Positions 7,854-19,991 of a stretch of 64,000 bases of DNA are shown piece by piece; positions within the stretch are counted from its first letter, which is position 1; every line of letters starts with the position of its first letter. The stretch spans positions 3,478,776-3,542,775 of the forward strand of contig NZ_RKRA01000001.1 of assembly GCF_003814705.1 (NCBI RefSeq). The letters are read 5' to 3'. The notes under the pieces were generated by a model. The model did not search any database. It had not been told where the DNA came from and was given only the letters and a program-made list of their open reading frames with translations. The stretch is from Georgenia muralis. Its GTDB lineage: Bacteria; Actinomycetota; Actinomycetes; Actinomycetales; Actinomycetaceae. The position numbers and the translations under genes were made by a program.

Positions 7854-10121
7854 TCACAGGCCGCCGTGGAAGGTGCGGGAGATGACGTCGAGCTGCTGCT
7901 CCCGGGTGAGGCGGACGAAGTTCACCGCGTAACCGGACACCCGGATCGTCAGCTGCGGGTACTTCTCCGGGTTCTCCATCGCCTCGTAGAGGGTGTCCCG
8001 GTTCAGCACGTTGACGTTCATGTGGTACCCCTGCGAGCCCATGTAGGCGTCGAGGAGGCCCACGAGGTTGGTGGCCTGCTCGTCGGGGGTCCGGCCCAGG
8101 CCCGACGGGACGACCGTGTTGGTCAGGGAGATCCCGTCCTGCGCCTCGTTGTAGGGCAGCTTCGCGACCGACAGCGCCGAGGCCAGCATGCCGTGCGTGT
8201 CGCGCCCGTTCATGGGGTTGGCGCCCGGCGCGAACGGCTCGCCCGAGCGGCGCCCGTCCGGGGTGTTGCCCGTGTGCTTGCCGTAGACGACGTTGGAGGT
8301 GATCGTCAGCACCGACTGGGTGTGCACGGCGTCGCGGTAGGTGGGCAGGGCCCGGAGCTTCGTCATGAACCGCTCGACGAGCGTGACGGCGATGGAGTCC
8401 ACACGGTCGTCGTCGTTGCCGAACATCGGGAAGTCGCCCTCGGTGACGTAGTCGACGACGAGGCCGGCCTCGTTGCGCACGGGCCGCACGGTCGCGTAGC
8501 GGATGGCGGAGAGGGAGTCCGCGGCGACCGAGAGACCGGCGATGCCGCACGCCATGGTGCGCAGCACGTCCTTGTCGTGCAGCGCCATCTCCAGGCGCTC
8601 GTAGGCGTACTTGTCGTGCATGTAGTGGATGCAGTTCAGCGCGTCGACGTAGGTCGCGGCGAGCCAGTCGAGCAGGGTGTCGTACCTGCCCAGGACGTCG
8701 TCGTAGTCGAGGACGTCACCGGTGATGGGCTCGGTCGCGGGGGCGACCTGCTGGCCGGTGTTCTCGTCGCGGCCGCCGTTGACGGCGTAGAGCAGGGCCT
8801 TGGCGAGGTTGACGCGGGCGCCGAAGAACTGCATCTGCTTGCCCACGGCCATGGGCGAGACGCAGCACGCGATCGCCGAGTCGTCGCCCCACGCGCCGCA
8901 GATCTGGGCGTCGGACTCGTACTGGATGGCGGAGGTGTCGATGGAGACCTGCGCGCAGAACTTCTTGAAGCCCTCGGGCAGGTGCTCGCTCCAGAGCACG
9001 GTGAGGTTCGGCTCCGGCGCGGGACCGAGGTTGTACAGGGTCTGGAGCATCCGGAAGGAGTTCTTCGACACCAGGGTCCGGCCGTCGTCGCCCATGCCGC
9101 CGATGGACTCCGTCACCCAGGTCGGGTCGCCGGAGAACAGCTCGTCGTACTCGGGGGTCCGCAGGAACCGCACGATGCGCAGCTTGATGACGAAGTCGTC
9201 GATGATCTCCTGCGCCTGGCTCTCGGTGAGGCGGCCGGCGGCGAGGTCACGCTGGAGGTAGACGTCGAGGAAGGTCGAGGTGCGGCCCAGCGACATCGCG
9301 GCGCCGTTCTGCTCCTTGACCGCGCCGAGGTAGGCGAAGTACAGCCACTGCACGGCCTCGCGGCCGTTCGCGGCGGGCCGGGAGATGTCGAAGCCGTAGG
9401 AGGCCGCCATCTCCTTGAGCTCGACCAGCGCGCGGATCTGCTCGCTGTTCTCCTCGCGGTCGCGGATGACGTCCTCGGTGCTGCGCACCGCGTCCATCTC
9501 GGCCCGGTCGAGCTTCTTCTGGGCGATGAGCCGGTCGACGCCGTACAGGGCGACGCGGCGGTAGTCGCCGATGATGCGGCCGCGGCCGTAGGCGTCGGGC
9601 AGGCCGGTGACGAGGTGGGAGCTGCGGGCGCGGCGCACGTCGGGCGGGTAGACGTCGAAGACGCCGGCGTTGTGGGTCTTGCGGTACTTGGTGAAGATGT
9701 CCCGCACGACCGGGTCGACCTCGTACCCGTAGGTCCTCAGGGAGGTCTCGACCATCCGCCAGCCGCCGTAGGGCATGATCGCCCGCTTGAGGGGGGCGTC
9801 GGTCTGCAGGCCGACGACGATCTCGGCGTCCTTGTCGATGTACCCCGGCGCGTGCGCGGTGATCCCGGCGGGGGTGACGGGATCGATGTCGTAGACACCC
9901 TTCTCCCGCTCGGCCGGGAACATCCCCGACAGAACCTCCCAGATGTGGGTGGTGCGCGCGGTGGGACCGGTGAGGAAGGACGCATCACCCTCGTAGGGGG
10001 TGTAGTTGCGCTGGATGAAGTCGCGCACGTCCACGCCGTCCTGCCACGGGCCGGCGACGAACGTCGCCCACGGGTCGGCCGCGCGGGCCTCGTCGACGGG
10101 CTCCTGGATGGTCGTGGCCAT
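7854..10121 (-). CDS. pflB: formate C-acetyltransferase (pyruvate formate-lyase)
   Basis: A 755-residue glycyl-radical enzyme that splits pyruvate with CoA into acetyl-CoA and formate under anoxic conditions. The adjacent active-site cysteines are C419/C420 (in IACCVSPM), matching the E. coli positions 418/419. The radical glycine is in RVSGYA near the end (G730). Full length agrees with the family (about 760). The ATG has AGGAGG six bases upstream on the minus strand. Together with the bcc-aa3 genes near 60-64 kb it indicates a facultative anaerobe. A promoter and an inverted repeat lie directly upstream. Confidence 0.97.
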   Translation of the reverse strand: MATTIQEPVDEARAADPWATFVAGPWQDGVDVRDFIQRNYTPYEGDASFLTGPTARTTHIWEVLSGMFPAEREKGVYDIDPVTPAGITAHAPGYIDKDAEIVVGLQTDAPLKRAIMPYGGWRMVETSLRTYGYEVDPVVRDIFTKYRKTHNAGVFDVYPPDVRRARSSHLVTGLPDAYGRGRIIGDYRRVALYGVDRLIAQKKLDRAEMDAVRSTEDVIRDREENSEQIRALVELKEMAASYGFDISRPAANGREAVQWLYFAYLGAVKEQNGAAMSLGRTSTFLDVYLQRDLAAGRLTESQAQEIIDDFVIKLRIVRFLRTPEYDELFSGDPTWVTESIGGMGDDGRTLVSKNSFRMLQTLYNLGPAPEPNLTVLWSEHLPEGFKKFCAQVSIDTSAIQYESDAQICGAWGDDSAIACCVSPMAVGKQMQFFGARVNLAKALLYAVNGGRDENTGQQVAPATEPITGDVLDYDDVLGRYDTLLDWLAATYVDALNCIHYMHDKYAYERLEMALHDKDVLRTMACGIAGLSVAADSLSAIRYATVRPVRNEAGLVVDYVTEGDFPMFGNDDDRVDSIAVTLVERFMTKLRALPTYRDAVHTQSVLTITSNVVYGKHTGNTPDGRRSGEPFAPGANPMNGRDTHGMLASALSVAKLPYNEAQDGISLTNTVVPSGLGRTPDEQATNLVGLLDAYMGSQGYHMNVNVLNRDTLYEAMENPEKYPQLTIRVSGYAVNFVRLTREQQLDVISRTFHGGL

Positions 10122-10142
10122 TCCTGCCTCCTACGTGTGCCT

Positions 10143-10173
10143 GCGGCAGATCTTGCCGCCTGTCACAACAGTA
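10143..10173 (-). promoter_or_regulatory. putative pflBA promoter and operator-like inverted repeat
   Basis: On the minus strand a -10-like TACTGT lies at 10173-10168. Just downstream, near the expected transcription start, is an inverted repeat GCGGCA-N5-TGCCGC (10143-10159). TTGTGACA, resembling half of a Rex or CRP/FNR-type site, lies between the two. The position suits repression or an RNA hairpin in the leader. No regulator is identified. Confidence 0.45.
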
Positions 10174-10258
10174 CGAATCGGACACCCACTCGCGCGTGGG
10201 ACCTAGGGCTGGAGGTGGCCGTGCGCTCCCTCACAGCGACGTGCCCGCAGTCACAGGA

Positions 10259-12166
10259 TCAGACCTCGGTGGCGTCGACCCGGCTCGGCAGGGTGGGCAG
10301 GGACGCGACCGATGCCGCGGCCTCGCGGGCGATGTCCTGCCCGCGCAGGTGGAAGTCCTCGACGAGCTCGCCCCGGGAGGCGTGCTCGAGGAAGCGCAGG
10401 GGGATGCCGTGCGAGCGCACGGGGACGTCCGAGCCGGCCTCGGCCACGGCGTCGCGCAGGGCGGAGCCGACACCGGCGGTGACGAGGCCGTCCTCGACCG
10501 TCACGACGAGGTCGTGCCGGGCCGCCAGGTCGACGAGGTCGGCGGCCACGGGCAGCACCCAGCGAGGGTCGACCACGGTCGAGCCGATGCCCTGGGCGTC
10601 GAGCGCGGCACCGACCTCGACCGCGGTGCGGGTCATCGCCCCGACACCGACGACGAGCACCCGGGGCGTGCCGGCGTGCCGGGCGAGGACGTCCACGCTG
10701 CCCTGACGCGCGAGGGCCGGCATCTCCTCCGGGACGGCACCCTTGGGGTAGCGCACCACCGTCGGGCCGTCCTCGACCGCGACCGCCTCGCGCAGCTCGG
10801 CCCGCAGGGTCTCCGCGTCCCGGGGGGCGGCCAGCCGCAGGCCGGGCACGGTGCGCAGCAGCGCCATGTCCCACATGCCGTTGTGGGAGGCGCCGTCGTC
10901 CCCGGTGAGCCCGGCCCGGTCGAGCACGAACGTCACGCCGGCCCGGTGCAGGGCGACGTCCATGAGGACCTGGTCGTAGCCGCGGTTGAGGAACGTCGCG
11001 TACAGGGCGACGACGGGGTGGAGCCCGGCGAAGGCCATGCCGGCGGCGGAGGTCACCGCGTGCTGCTCGGCGATGCCCACGTCGAAGACCCGGTCGGGGA
11101 ACTCCTCGGCGAAGGGGGCCAGGCCCACCGGGGCGAGCATCGCGGCGGTGAGCGCGACGACGTCGGACCGGCGCCGGGCGATCTCGACGATCTCCTCGGC
11201 GAACACGCTCGTCCACCCGAACCGTGACGGCGCCACCGGAAGGCCGGTCTCGGGGTGGATGACCCCCACGGCGTGGAACCGGTCGCGCACGTCCTCCTCG
11301 GCGGGCGTGTACCCACGGCCCTTCTCGGTGATGGCGTGGACGATGACGGGGCCGCCGTAGGCGCGTGCACGGGTGAGGGCGAACTCCATCGCGCTGATGT
11401 CGTGCCCGTCGACGGGCCCGACGTACTTGATGCCGAGGCCCTCGAAGAGCCCCTGCGGGGCGATGACGTCCTTGAGGCCCTTCTTCATCCCGTGCAGGGC
11501 GTCGAACGCGACGCGCCCGGGTGTCCCCGAACGCTGGAGCGTCCGCTTGCCCCAGCCGAGGACCTTCTCGTAGCTCGGGGTGGTGCGCAGCGCGTCGAGG
11601 TGGTGCGCCAGCCCGCCGATCGTCGGGGCGTAGGAGCGGCCGTTGTCGTTGACGACGATGATGAGGGACCGGTCCTGGCCGTCGGCGATGTTGTTGAGCG
11701 CCTCCCAGGCCATGCCACCGGTCAGCGCGCCGTCGCCGATGACCGCGACGACGCAGCGGTCGTCGAGACCGCGCAGCTCGTTGGCCTTGGCGATGCCGTC
11801 GGCCCAGCTCAGCGCGGTGGAGGCGTGGGAGTTCTCCACGATGTCGTGGTCGGACTCGGCCCGGGACGGGTACCCGGACATCCCGCCACGGCGGCGCAGG
11901 CCCGAGAAGTCCTGCCGGCCGGTGAGGAGCTTGTGGACGTAGGCCTGGTGCCCGGTGTCGAAGACGATCCGGTCCACCGGTGAGTCGAAGACGCGGTGCA
12001 GCGCGATGGTCAGCTCGACGACGCCGAGGTTGGGCCCCATGTGGCCGCCGGTGGCCGAGACCGAGCTGACGAGGAACTCCCGGATCTCCTTGGCCAGGAC
12101 CTCCAGCTCGGGGGACGTCAGCCGTCGCAGGTCGGCGGGGCGGCGGATGCGCTCCAGCTGGCTCAT
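10259..12166 (-). CDS. dxs: 1-deoxy-D-xylulose-5-phosphate synthase
   Basis: A 635-residue thiamine-diphosphate enzyme condensing pyruvate with glyceraldehyde 3-phosphate, the first step of the MEP isoprenoid pathway. Visible features are the N-terminal [33 protein letters not shown], the ThDP/Mg motif [16 protein letters not shown], and the transketolase-like [11 protein letters not shown]. The ATG at 12166 is preceded by GGGGAAGGACC. A -10-like TACAGT at 12215-12210 gives a leader of about 40 bases. It supplies precursors for prenyl synthases such as the idsA-type gene at 42.9 kb. Confidence 0.97.
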   Translation of the reverse strand: MSQLERIRRPADLRRLTSPELEVLAKEIREFLVSSVSATGGHMGPNLGVVELTIALHRVFDSPVDRIVFDTGHQAYVHKLLTGRQDFSGLRRRGGMSGYPSRAESDHDIVENSHASTALSWADGIAKANELRGLDDRCVVAVIGDGALTGGMAWEALNNIADGQDRSLIIVVNDNGRSYAPTIGGLAHHLDALRTTPSYEKVLGWGKRTLQRSGTPGRVAFDALHGMKKGLKDVIAPQGLFEGLGIKYVGPVDGHDISAMEFALTRARAYGGPVIVHAITEKGRGYTPAEEDVRDRFHAVGVIHPETGLPVAPSRFGWTSVFAEEIVEIARRRSDVVALTAAMLAPVGLAPFAEEFPDRVFDVGIAEQHAVTSAAGMAFAGLHPVVALYATFLNRGYDQVLMDVALHRAGVTFVLDRAGLTGDDGASHNGMWDMALLRTVPGLRLAAPRDAETLRAELREAVAVEDGPTVVRYPKGAVPEEMPALARQGSVDVLARHAGTPRVLVVGVGAMTRTAVEVGAALDAQGIGSTVVDPRWVLPVAADLVDLAARHDLVVTVEDGLVTAGVGSALRDAVAEAGSDVPVRSHGIPLRFLEHASRGELVEDFHLRGQDIAREAAASVASLPTLPSRVDATEV

Positions 12167-12358
12167 GGTCGGTCCTTCCCCGGAGCGCGAGGAGACGCAC
12201 CGGTGCAACACTGTAGGACGCGCGGCGGCCGCGGGCGAGGTCTGAGGGCGTGCGGGTGGTCACCGTCGTGCCGCGCGACGGTTTCGGGCCGCGCCCGCAC
12301 GGCGACGGCGGGCCCCGCCCGGAGGATCCGGACAGGGCCCGCTGTCGGGGCTGGGGCA

Positions 12359-12450
12359 TGACGAGCCCGACGGGCAGTGACGAGCCCGGCTGGGCAGTGA
12401 CGACCCGTGCCGGGGCGTCGACGACCCGGGCCGGGGCGTCGACGGCCCGG
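12359..12450. repeat. degenerate 19-21 bp tandem repeat upstream of dxs and after acnA
   Basis: Four and a half imperfect units beginning TGACGAGCCC or TCGACGACCC (12359-12377, 12378-12397, 12398-12417, 12418-12438, partial 12439-12450). The array abuts the acnA stop codon. The units are GC-rich and can pair with one another, so a terminator role after acnA is possible, but slippage alone explains it. Confidence 0.75.
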
Positions 12451-15255
<2,805 letters not shown>

Positions 15256-15341
15256 ATGTGCTCCTCGGCTCGTGCTGGCGCGTGCGGTGCGCGTCTGTGC
15301 GCCTGCGGCCATCGTTCCACGACCGTCACCACACCCTCTTA

Positions 15342-15359
15342 TATCTCGATGTCAAGATA
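15342..15359 (-). promoter_or_regulatory. 18-bp palindromic operator in the acnA promoter
   Basis: TATCTCGATGTCAAGATA, a palindrome with one mismatched pair. On the minus strand it overlaps GATATAAG, a likely -10 for acnA. The spacing and TCTTGA/TCAAGA arms are typical of MarR-family sites. In Streptomyces the MarR-type regulator TamR controls aconitase; assigning TamR here is inference from memory of that system. Confidence 0.6.
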
Positions 15360-15392
15360 GTTCCTCGCCCGAGGTGTGTCCACCGACACGCC

Positions 15393-16640
15393 TCACGGGC
15401 GGCGCAGCGTGACGACGACCTCGAAGTGGTGCGTGTGCGGGAAGAGGTCGAACGCCCGGACCGCGGTGGGGACGTAGCCGTGGTCCCGCGCCGCCCGCAG
15501 GTCGCGGGCCAGGGCGGCGGGGTCGCACGCGACGTGGACGACCCGGTCGGCGCCCAGCGCGGCCACCGCCGCCATGACGCCGGGGCCGGCGCCGGTGCGC
15601 GGCGGGTCCAGGACCACGACGTCGGCCCCCGCCCCGGCCGCGACGGCCGCCGGGTCGACGGGCCCGTGGTGGAGCGTGGCCCACCGCTGGTCGTGGAGGT
15701 TGCGCCGGGCGTCCCGGACGGCGTCGGCGGCCCCCTCGACCGTGAGGACCCCGCCGGCCGGGCCCACGGCGAGGGCCAGCGGCAGGGTCAGCAGACCGGC
15801 TCCGGCGTAGAGCTCGAGCACCCGCTCCCCCGCCCGGGGCGCGGCGGCGGCGAGGACGGCGTCGACGAGGGTGGCGGGGGCGGCTCGGTGGACCTGCCAG
15901 AAGCCGGCGCCGCCCACCCGGTAGGTGAGCTCGCCGAGGGACGTGCCGACCCGCTCACGCACGCTGCGCCGCGGCGGCCCGGTGCGGCGCCGGGCGGCGG
16001 GCTCGCCGTCGACGAGGACGAGCGGGTCCCCGGCGCTCGGGGCGACCGCCTGCACGCGGGCACCCGGCGCCCACGTCGAACGCCACGGCGAGCCCGGGCC
16101 GAGCAGCCCGAGCCCGGTGATCCCCTCCGCCGCCAGGGGCATCGCCGCCAGGGCCAGCACGTCGTGGCTGCGGGAGCGGTGCATCCCGGCCTGGCCGGAC
16201 CGGTCGACGGTCAGCTCGATGCGGGTGCGGGTGGCCAGACCGTCGTCGTCGCCGGGCAGGGCCTCGACGTCCACCCCCTCCGGGCGCACCGCGGCGACGT
16301 CGGCGGCGACCTCCTCCCCGCCGATCCGGCGCAGCGTGTCGGCCAGGACGCGGGCCTTCCAGGACCGCTGGGCCGGCAGCGCCACGTGGGCCAGCTCGCC
16401 GCCGCCGACGCCGCCGGGACCGGCCTCGGGCCACACGGAGGGGACGCGCTCGGCGGCCGGGGTGAGGATCTCGACGGCGTCGGCCCGCCAGAAGCGCGAG
16501 CGGCGGTCGGTGACGTCCAGGACGACCTCCTCGCCCTCGATGGCGTGGCGGACGAAGACCACGCGGCCGTCCAGCCGGGCCACGCAGTGGCCGCCGTGCG
16601 CCGGCGGGCCGACGGTGACGACCGGGCGTTCCTCGCTCAC
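15393..16640 (-). CDS. TRAM-domain class I SAM-dependent RNA methyltransferase (RlmD/TrmA family)
   Basis: A 415-residue RNA uracil-C5 methyltransferase-like protein. An N-terminal TRAM domain (about 1-60) precedes the Rossmann SAM domain (ELYAGAGLLTLPLALAVG, VVLDPPRTGAG), with the family cysteine in HVACDPAALARD and the ending DLFPHTHHFEVV. The cysteine cluster of E. coli RlmD is missing (GPGGVGGGELAHVAL in its place), so no Fe-S cluster is expected. The exact target base is unknown. The GTG start overlaps the stop of the upstream permease by 4 bases (GTGA), so the two are translationally coupled. Confidence 0.9.
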   Translation of the reverse strand: MSEERPVVTVGPPAHGGHCVARLDGRVVFVRHAIEGEEVVLDVTDRRSRFWRADAVEILTPAAERVPSVWPEAGPGGVGGGELAHVALPAQRSWKARVLADTLRRIGGEEVAADVAAVRPEGVDVEALPGDDDGLATRTRIELTVDRSGQAGMHRSRSHDVLALAAMPLAAEGITGLGLLGPGSPWRSTWAPGARVQAVAPSAGDPLVLVDGEPAARRRTGPPRRSVRERVGTSLGELTYRVGGAGFWQVHRAAPATLVDAVLAAAAPRAGERVLELYAGAGLLTLPLALAVGPAGGVLTVEGAADAVRDARRNLHDQRWATLHHGPVDPAAVAAGAGADVVVLDPPRTGAGPGVMAAVAALGADRVVHVACDPAALARDLRAARDHGYVPTAVRAFDLFPHTHHFEVVVTLRRP

Positions 16641-18604
16641 TTCTTCTCCTCCAGGTGGTCGACCTCGTGCAGCTGGAAGGGCACCGACGCCATGACGACT
16701 CCCGGGGTGTAGAGCAGCCGGCCCTTGAGCCGCAGGGCGCTCTGGTTGTGCAGCACCTGCTCCCACCAGTGGCTCACGACGTACTCGGGCACGAAGACGA
16801 CGACGAGGTCGCGCGGCGAGGCGCGCCGCACCGCCCGGACGTGCTCGACCACCGGACGGGTGATCTCCCGGAACGGGGAGTCCAGCACGGTGAGCGGGAC
16901 GGGGATCTCGGCCTCCTCCCACGCCCGGCGCAGCTCGGCCGTGTCGGCCGGGTCGACGTTGACCGTCACGGCCTCGAGGGTCGACGGCCGCGTGGCCCGG
17001 GCGTAGGCCAGCGCCCGCATGGCGGGCTGGTGGAGCTTGGAGACCAGGACGACGCCGTGCACGCGCGAGGGCAGCGCGCGGGCGGCGGCGAGGTCGGGCA
17101 CGGTGAGGTCACGCGCGACCGTGTCGTAGTGGCGCCGGATGCCGTTCATCGCCCCGTAGAGCACCGCCATGAGGACCAGGGTGATCCACGCCCCGTGGGT
17201 GAACTTCGTGACGAGGACGATGAGCAGGACCGTGCCAGTCATGGCCAGGCCGAAGGTGTTCACCATCCGCGAGCGCCGCATGCGGGCGCGGACCGGGCCC
17301 GAGGTCTCCACCCGCAGCCGGCTGGTCCAGTGCCGCACCATGCCGAGCTGGCTGACGGTGAAGGAGATGAACACCCCGACGATGTAGAGCTGGATGAGGC
17401 GGGTGACCTGGGCGTCGAAGGCGACGACGAGGACGACCGCCGCCGCCGCGAGGAGCAGGATGCCGTTGGAGTACGCCAGGCGGTCGCCGCGGGTGTGCAG
17501 CTGACGCGGCAGGAAGCCGTCCCGGGCGAGGATGGAGCCCAGACCCGGGAAGCCGTTGAAGGCGGTGTTGGCGGCCAGGACGAGGATGAGGCCGGTGACC
17601 ACGGTGACGACGAGGTACATGACGGGCACGTCGGTGAAGACGGCTGCGGCGATCTGACCGATGACCGGGTGCTGCTCGTAGTCGTCCCCGACCGGCACCC
17701 CGTCGCGCAGGAGCTGGGTGCCGGGGTCCTCGACGTAGCGCACCCCGGTGGCCCCGGCGAGCAGGAGCACCGACATGAGCATGGTGGCGGAGATCAGCCC
17801 CAGGAGGAGCAGGGTGGTGGCGGCGTTGCGGGAGCGGGGTCGACGGAACGCCGGGACGCCGTTGCTGATCGCCTCGACGCCGGTGAGGGCGGCGGAGCCC
17901 GAGGAGAAGGCCCGTAGCACGAGGAACGCCCCGGCCAGCCCGACCAGGCCCTGGTCCAGCGCCGCCTCCGGCAGGACCTCCAGCCCGGCCGACTCGGCAC
18001 GGGCCAGGGTGCCGGTGGCGGACTGGACCATCCCGACGACCGCCATGAGCCCGATCGAGCCCATGTACAGGTAGGTGGGGATGGCGAAGCCCGTACCGGA
18101 CTCGCGGACGCCCCGCAGGTTCAGCAGCGCCAGCAGCGCGATGACGCCGACGGCGACCGGCACCTCGAGCCCGATCGCGGCCGGGAGGGCGGCGGCGAGG
18201 TACTGGGCGCCGGAGGAGATCGAGACCGCCACCGTCAGCACGTAGTCGACGAGCAGCGCGCTCGCCACCCCCAGGCCCGCCCGCGGGCCCAGGTTCTCCG
18301 TGGCGACCTCGTAGTCCCCGCCGCCGGAGGGGTAGGCGTGGACGGTCTGGCGGTAGGAGGCGACGACCGTGAGCATGACGACGACCACCGCCAGGCCGAC
18401 CCACGGCGAGATCGCGGTGGCCGCGAACCCGGCGAGGGCGAGGGTGAGGATGATCTCGTCCGGGGCGTAGGCCACGGACGACAGCGCGTCCGAGGCAAAG
18501 ACCGGCAGGGCGATCCGTTTGGGCAGAAGGGTCTGGCTCAGGCGGTCGCTGCGCATCGGGCGTCCGACGAGCATGCGCTTGAACGCCCCTGGGATGTCCG
18601 GCAC
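16637..18604 (-). CDS. APC-superfamily permease, KimA-like (probable K+ importer)
   Basis: A 655-residue membrane protein with about 12 predicted hydrophobic helices over the first 450 residues and a soluble C-terminal domain of about 170 residues. The start MPDIPGAFKRMLVGRPMRSD and LPVFASDALSSVAYAPDEI are typical of the family containing B. subtilis KimA, a c-di-AMP-controlled potassium importer. It lies back to back with two RCK-type regulators, which supports a potassium role; amino-acid transport cannot be excluded. The GTG start has TAGCAT eight bases upstream (18618-18613) and no Shine-Dalgarno sequence. Confidence 0.88.
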   Translation of the reverse strand: MPDIPGAFKRMLVGRPMRSDRLSQTLLPKRIALPVFASDALSSVAYAPDEIILTLALAGFAATAISPWVGLAVVVVMLTVVASYRQTVHAYPSGGGDYEVATENLGPRAGLGVASALLVDYVLTVAVSISSGAQYLAAALPAAIGLEVPVAVGVIALLALLNLRGVRESGTGFAIPTYLYMGSIGLMAVVGMVQSATGTLARAESAGLEVLPEAALDQGLVGLAGAFLVLRAFSSGSAALTGVEAISNGVPAFRRPRSRNAATTLLLLGLISATMLMSVLLLAGATGVRYVEDPGTQLLRDGVPVGDDYEQHPVIGQIAAAVFTDVPVMYLVVTVVTGLILVLAANTAFNGFPGLGSILARDGFLPRQLHTRGDRLAYSNGILLLAAAAVVLVVAFDAQVTRLIQLYIVGVFISFTVSQLGMVRHWTSRLRVETSGPVRARMRRSRMVNTFGLAMTGTVLLIVLVTKFTHGAWITLVLMAVLYGAMNGIRRHYDTVARDLTVPDLAAARALPSRVHGVVLVSKLHQPAMRALAYARATRPSTLEAVTVNVDPADTAELRRAWEEAEIPVPLTVLDSPFREITRPVVEHVRAVRRASPRDLVVVFVPEYVVSHWWEQVLHNQSALRLKGRLLYTPGVVMASVPFQLHEVDHLEEKK

Positions 18605-18642
18605 GGGAGCCCATGCTAGGCCCCGCGCGGTAGCGTCGCCCC
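18605..18642. promoter_or_regulatory. compact divergent leaderless promoter pair (permease / TrkA)
   Basis: Only 38 bases separate two divergent GTG starts. The minus strand has TAGCAT at 18618-18613 (8 bases before its GTG) and the plus strand has TAGCGT at 18631-18636 (6 bases before its GTG). Both mRNAs would begin at or near the start codon. The two -35 regions must lie inside the opposite gene or leader. Confidence 0.6.
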
Positions 18643-19308
18643 GTGCACTTCGTGATCATGGGCTGCGGCCGTGTCGGCGCCACGTTGGCGGAGCAGCTGG
18701 AGGAGGGCGGGCACTCCGTCGCCGTCGTCGACCAGAACCCCGACGCGTTCCGGCGTCTGCCCGAGGACTTCCAGGGCCGGCGGGTGACCGGCCTGGGGTT
18801 CGACCGCGACGCCCTCGCCCAGGCGGGCATCGAGGAGGCCTACGCCTTCGCGGCGGTCTCCAACGGCGACAACTCCAACATCATCGCCGCGCGCGTCGTG
18901 CGCGAGACGTTCGGCGTCGCCAACGTCGTCGCCCGCATCTACGACCCGCGGCGGGCCGAGGTCTACCAGCGGCTGGGCATCCCGACGGTGGCGACCGTGC
19001 GGTGGACCGCGGACCAGGTGCTCCGCCGGCTCGTGCCGATGGGTGCGGTGGCGGAGTTCCAGGACGCCTCGTCCCAGGTCTCCCTGGCCAGCTTCGACCT
19101 GCACCGGCGGTGGGTCGGCGAGGACATGCGGCGCCTGGAGCGGGTGGCCGGGGCCCGGGTGGCCTACCTCACCCGGCTCGGGCTCGGGATCATCCCCGAG
19201 GAGGGCACGGTGCTCCAGGAGCACGACGTCGTCCACCTCGTCGTGGCGACCGACCGGATCGGACCGGTGCAGCGGCTCCTCGCCGTCGCGCCGGCGGAGG
19301 AGGAGTGA
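18643..19308 (+). CDS. TrkA/RCK family potassium-uptake regulatory protein (first copy, CeoB-like)
   Basis: A 221-residue soluble protein with an RCK_N Rossmann domain (VIMGCGRVGATLAEQL, then VVDQNPDAF) and an RCK_C domain in the second half. RCK proteins bind nucleotides such as NAD(H) or ATP and gate K+ transporters. The arrangement of two tandem TrkA genes matches ceoB-ceoC of mycobacteria. The stop overlaps the start of the next gene by one base (TGATG). No membrane subunit of TrkH type is nearby, so the divergent permease is the likely partner. Confidence 0.93.
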   Translation: MHFVIMGCGRVGATLAEQLEEGGHSVAVVDQNPDAFRRLPEDFQGRRVTGLGFDRDALAQAGIEEAYAFAAVSNGDNSNIIAARVVRETFGVANVVARIYDPRRAEVYQRLGIPTVATVRWTADQVLRRLVPMGAVAEFQDASSQVSLASFDLHRRWVGEDMRRLERVAGARVAYLTRLGLGIIPEEGTVLQEHDVVHLVVATDRIGPVQRLLAVAPAEEE

Positions 19309-19991
19309 TGCGCGTCCTCATCGCGGGAGCGGGCTCGGTCGGGCGCTCGATCGCCCGGGAGCTCCTCGGGCACGGCCACGAGGTGGCCCTCATCGACCGC
19401 AACCCCGCGGCCATGCGCATCGCCAGCGTCGCCGAGGCGGACTGGCTCCTCGCCGACGCGTGCGAGCCGTCCGCCCTGGCCGAGGCGCAGGTCGAGGACG
19501 CCGACGTCGTGGTGGCGGCCACCGGCGACGACAAGGTCAACCTCGTGGTGTCCCTGCTCGCCAAGACCGAGTTCGGGGTCCCGCGGGTCGTGGCGCGGGT
19601 GAACAACCCGAAGAACGAGTGGATGTTCGACGAGGCGTGGGGCGTCGACGTCCAGGTCTCCACCCCCCGGATCATGACCTCCCTGGTGGAGGAGGCGGTC
19701 ACGGTGGGCGACCTCGTGCGCATCTTCCGGTTCCACCAGTCCGGGGCGAGCATGCACGAGCTCACCCTGCCGGCGGACTCTCCGGTGGTCGGGGCGCTGG
19801 TCGGGTCCCTGCGCTGGCCCACGGACACCGTGCTCGCCGCGGTCATCCGCGAGGACCGGCCCTTCACGCCGACGCCGGACGACACCCTCGAGGCCGGCGA
19901 CGAGCTGCTCTTCGTCGTCGCCGCGGCGGCGCTGGAGTCCGACCTCAGCGAGCTTCAGCAGATGCTGGCTCCCGCACGAGGAGCCACGTGA
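19308..19991 (+). CDS. TrkA/RCK family potassium-uptake regulatory protein (second copy, CeoC-like)
   Basis: A 227-residue protein with RCK_N (VLIAGAGSVGRSIARELL, VALIDRNPAAM, VVAATGDDKVNLVVSLLAK) and an RCK_C domain. It follows the first copy with a one-base overlap and a GGAGG-like sequence inside the end of that gene, so the two are made together and probably form mixed RCK assemblies. Its last 47 bases overlap the 3' end of the convergent DUF3159 gene. Confidence 0.93.
   Translation: MRVLIAGAGSVGRSIARELLGHGHEVALIDRNPAAMRIASVAEADWLLADACEPSALAEAQVEDADVVVAATGDDKVNLVVSLLAKTEFGVPRVVARVNNPKNEWMFDEAWGVDVQVSTPRIMTSLVEEAVTVGDLVRIFRFHQSGASMHELTLPADSPVVGALVGSLRWPTDTVLAAVIREDRPFTPTPDDTLEAGDELLFVVAAAALESDLSELQQMLAPARGAT

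Noticed and set aside
7572-10706. A 1044-codon plus-strand open frame across pflB and dxs
   Set aside because: Shadow of two confirmed minus-strand genes; no motifs.
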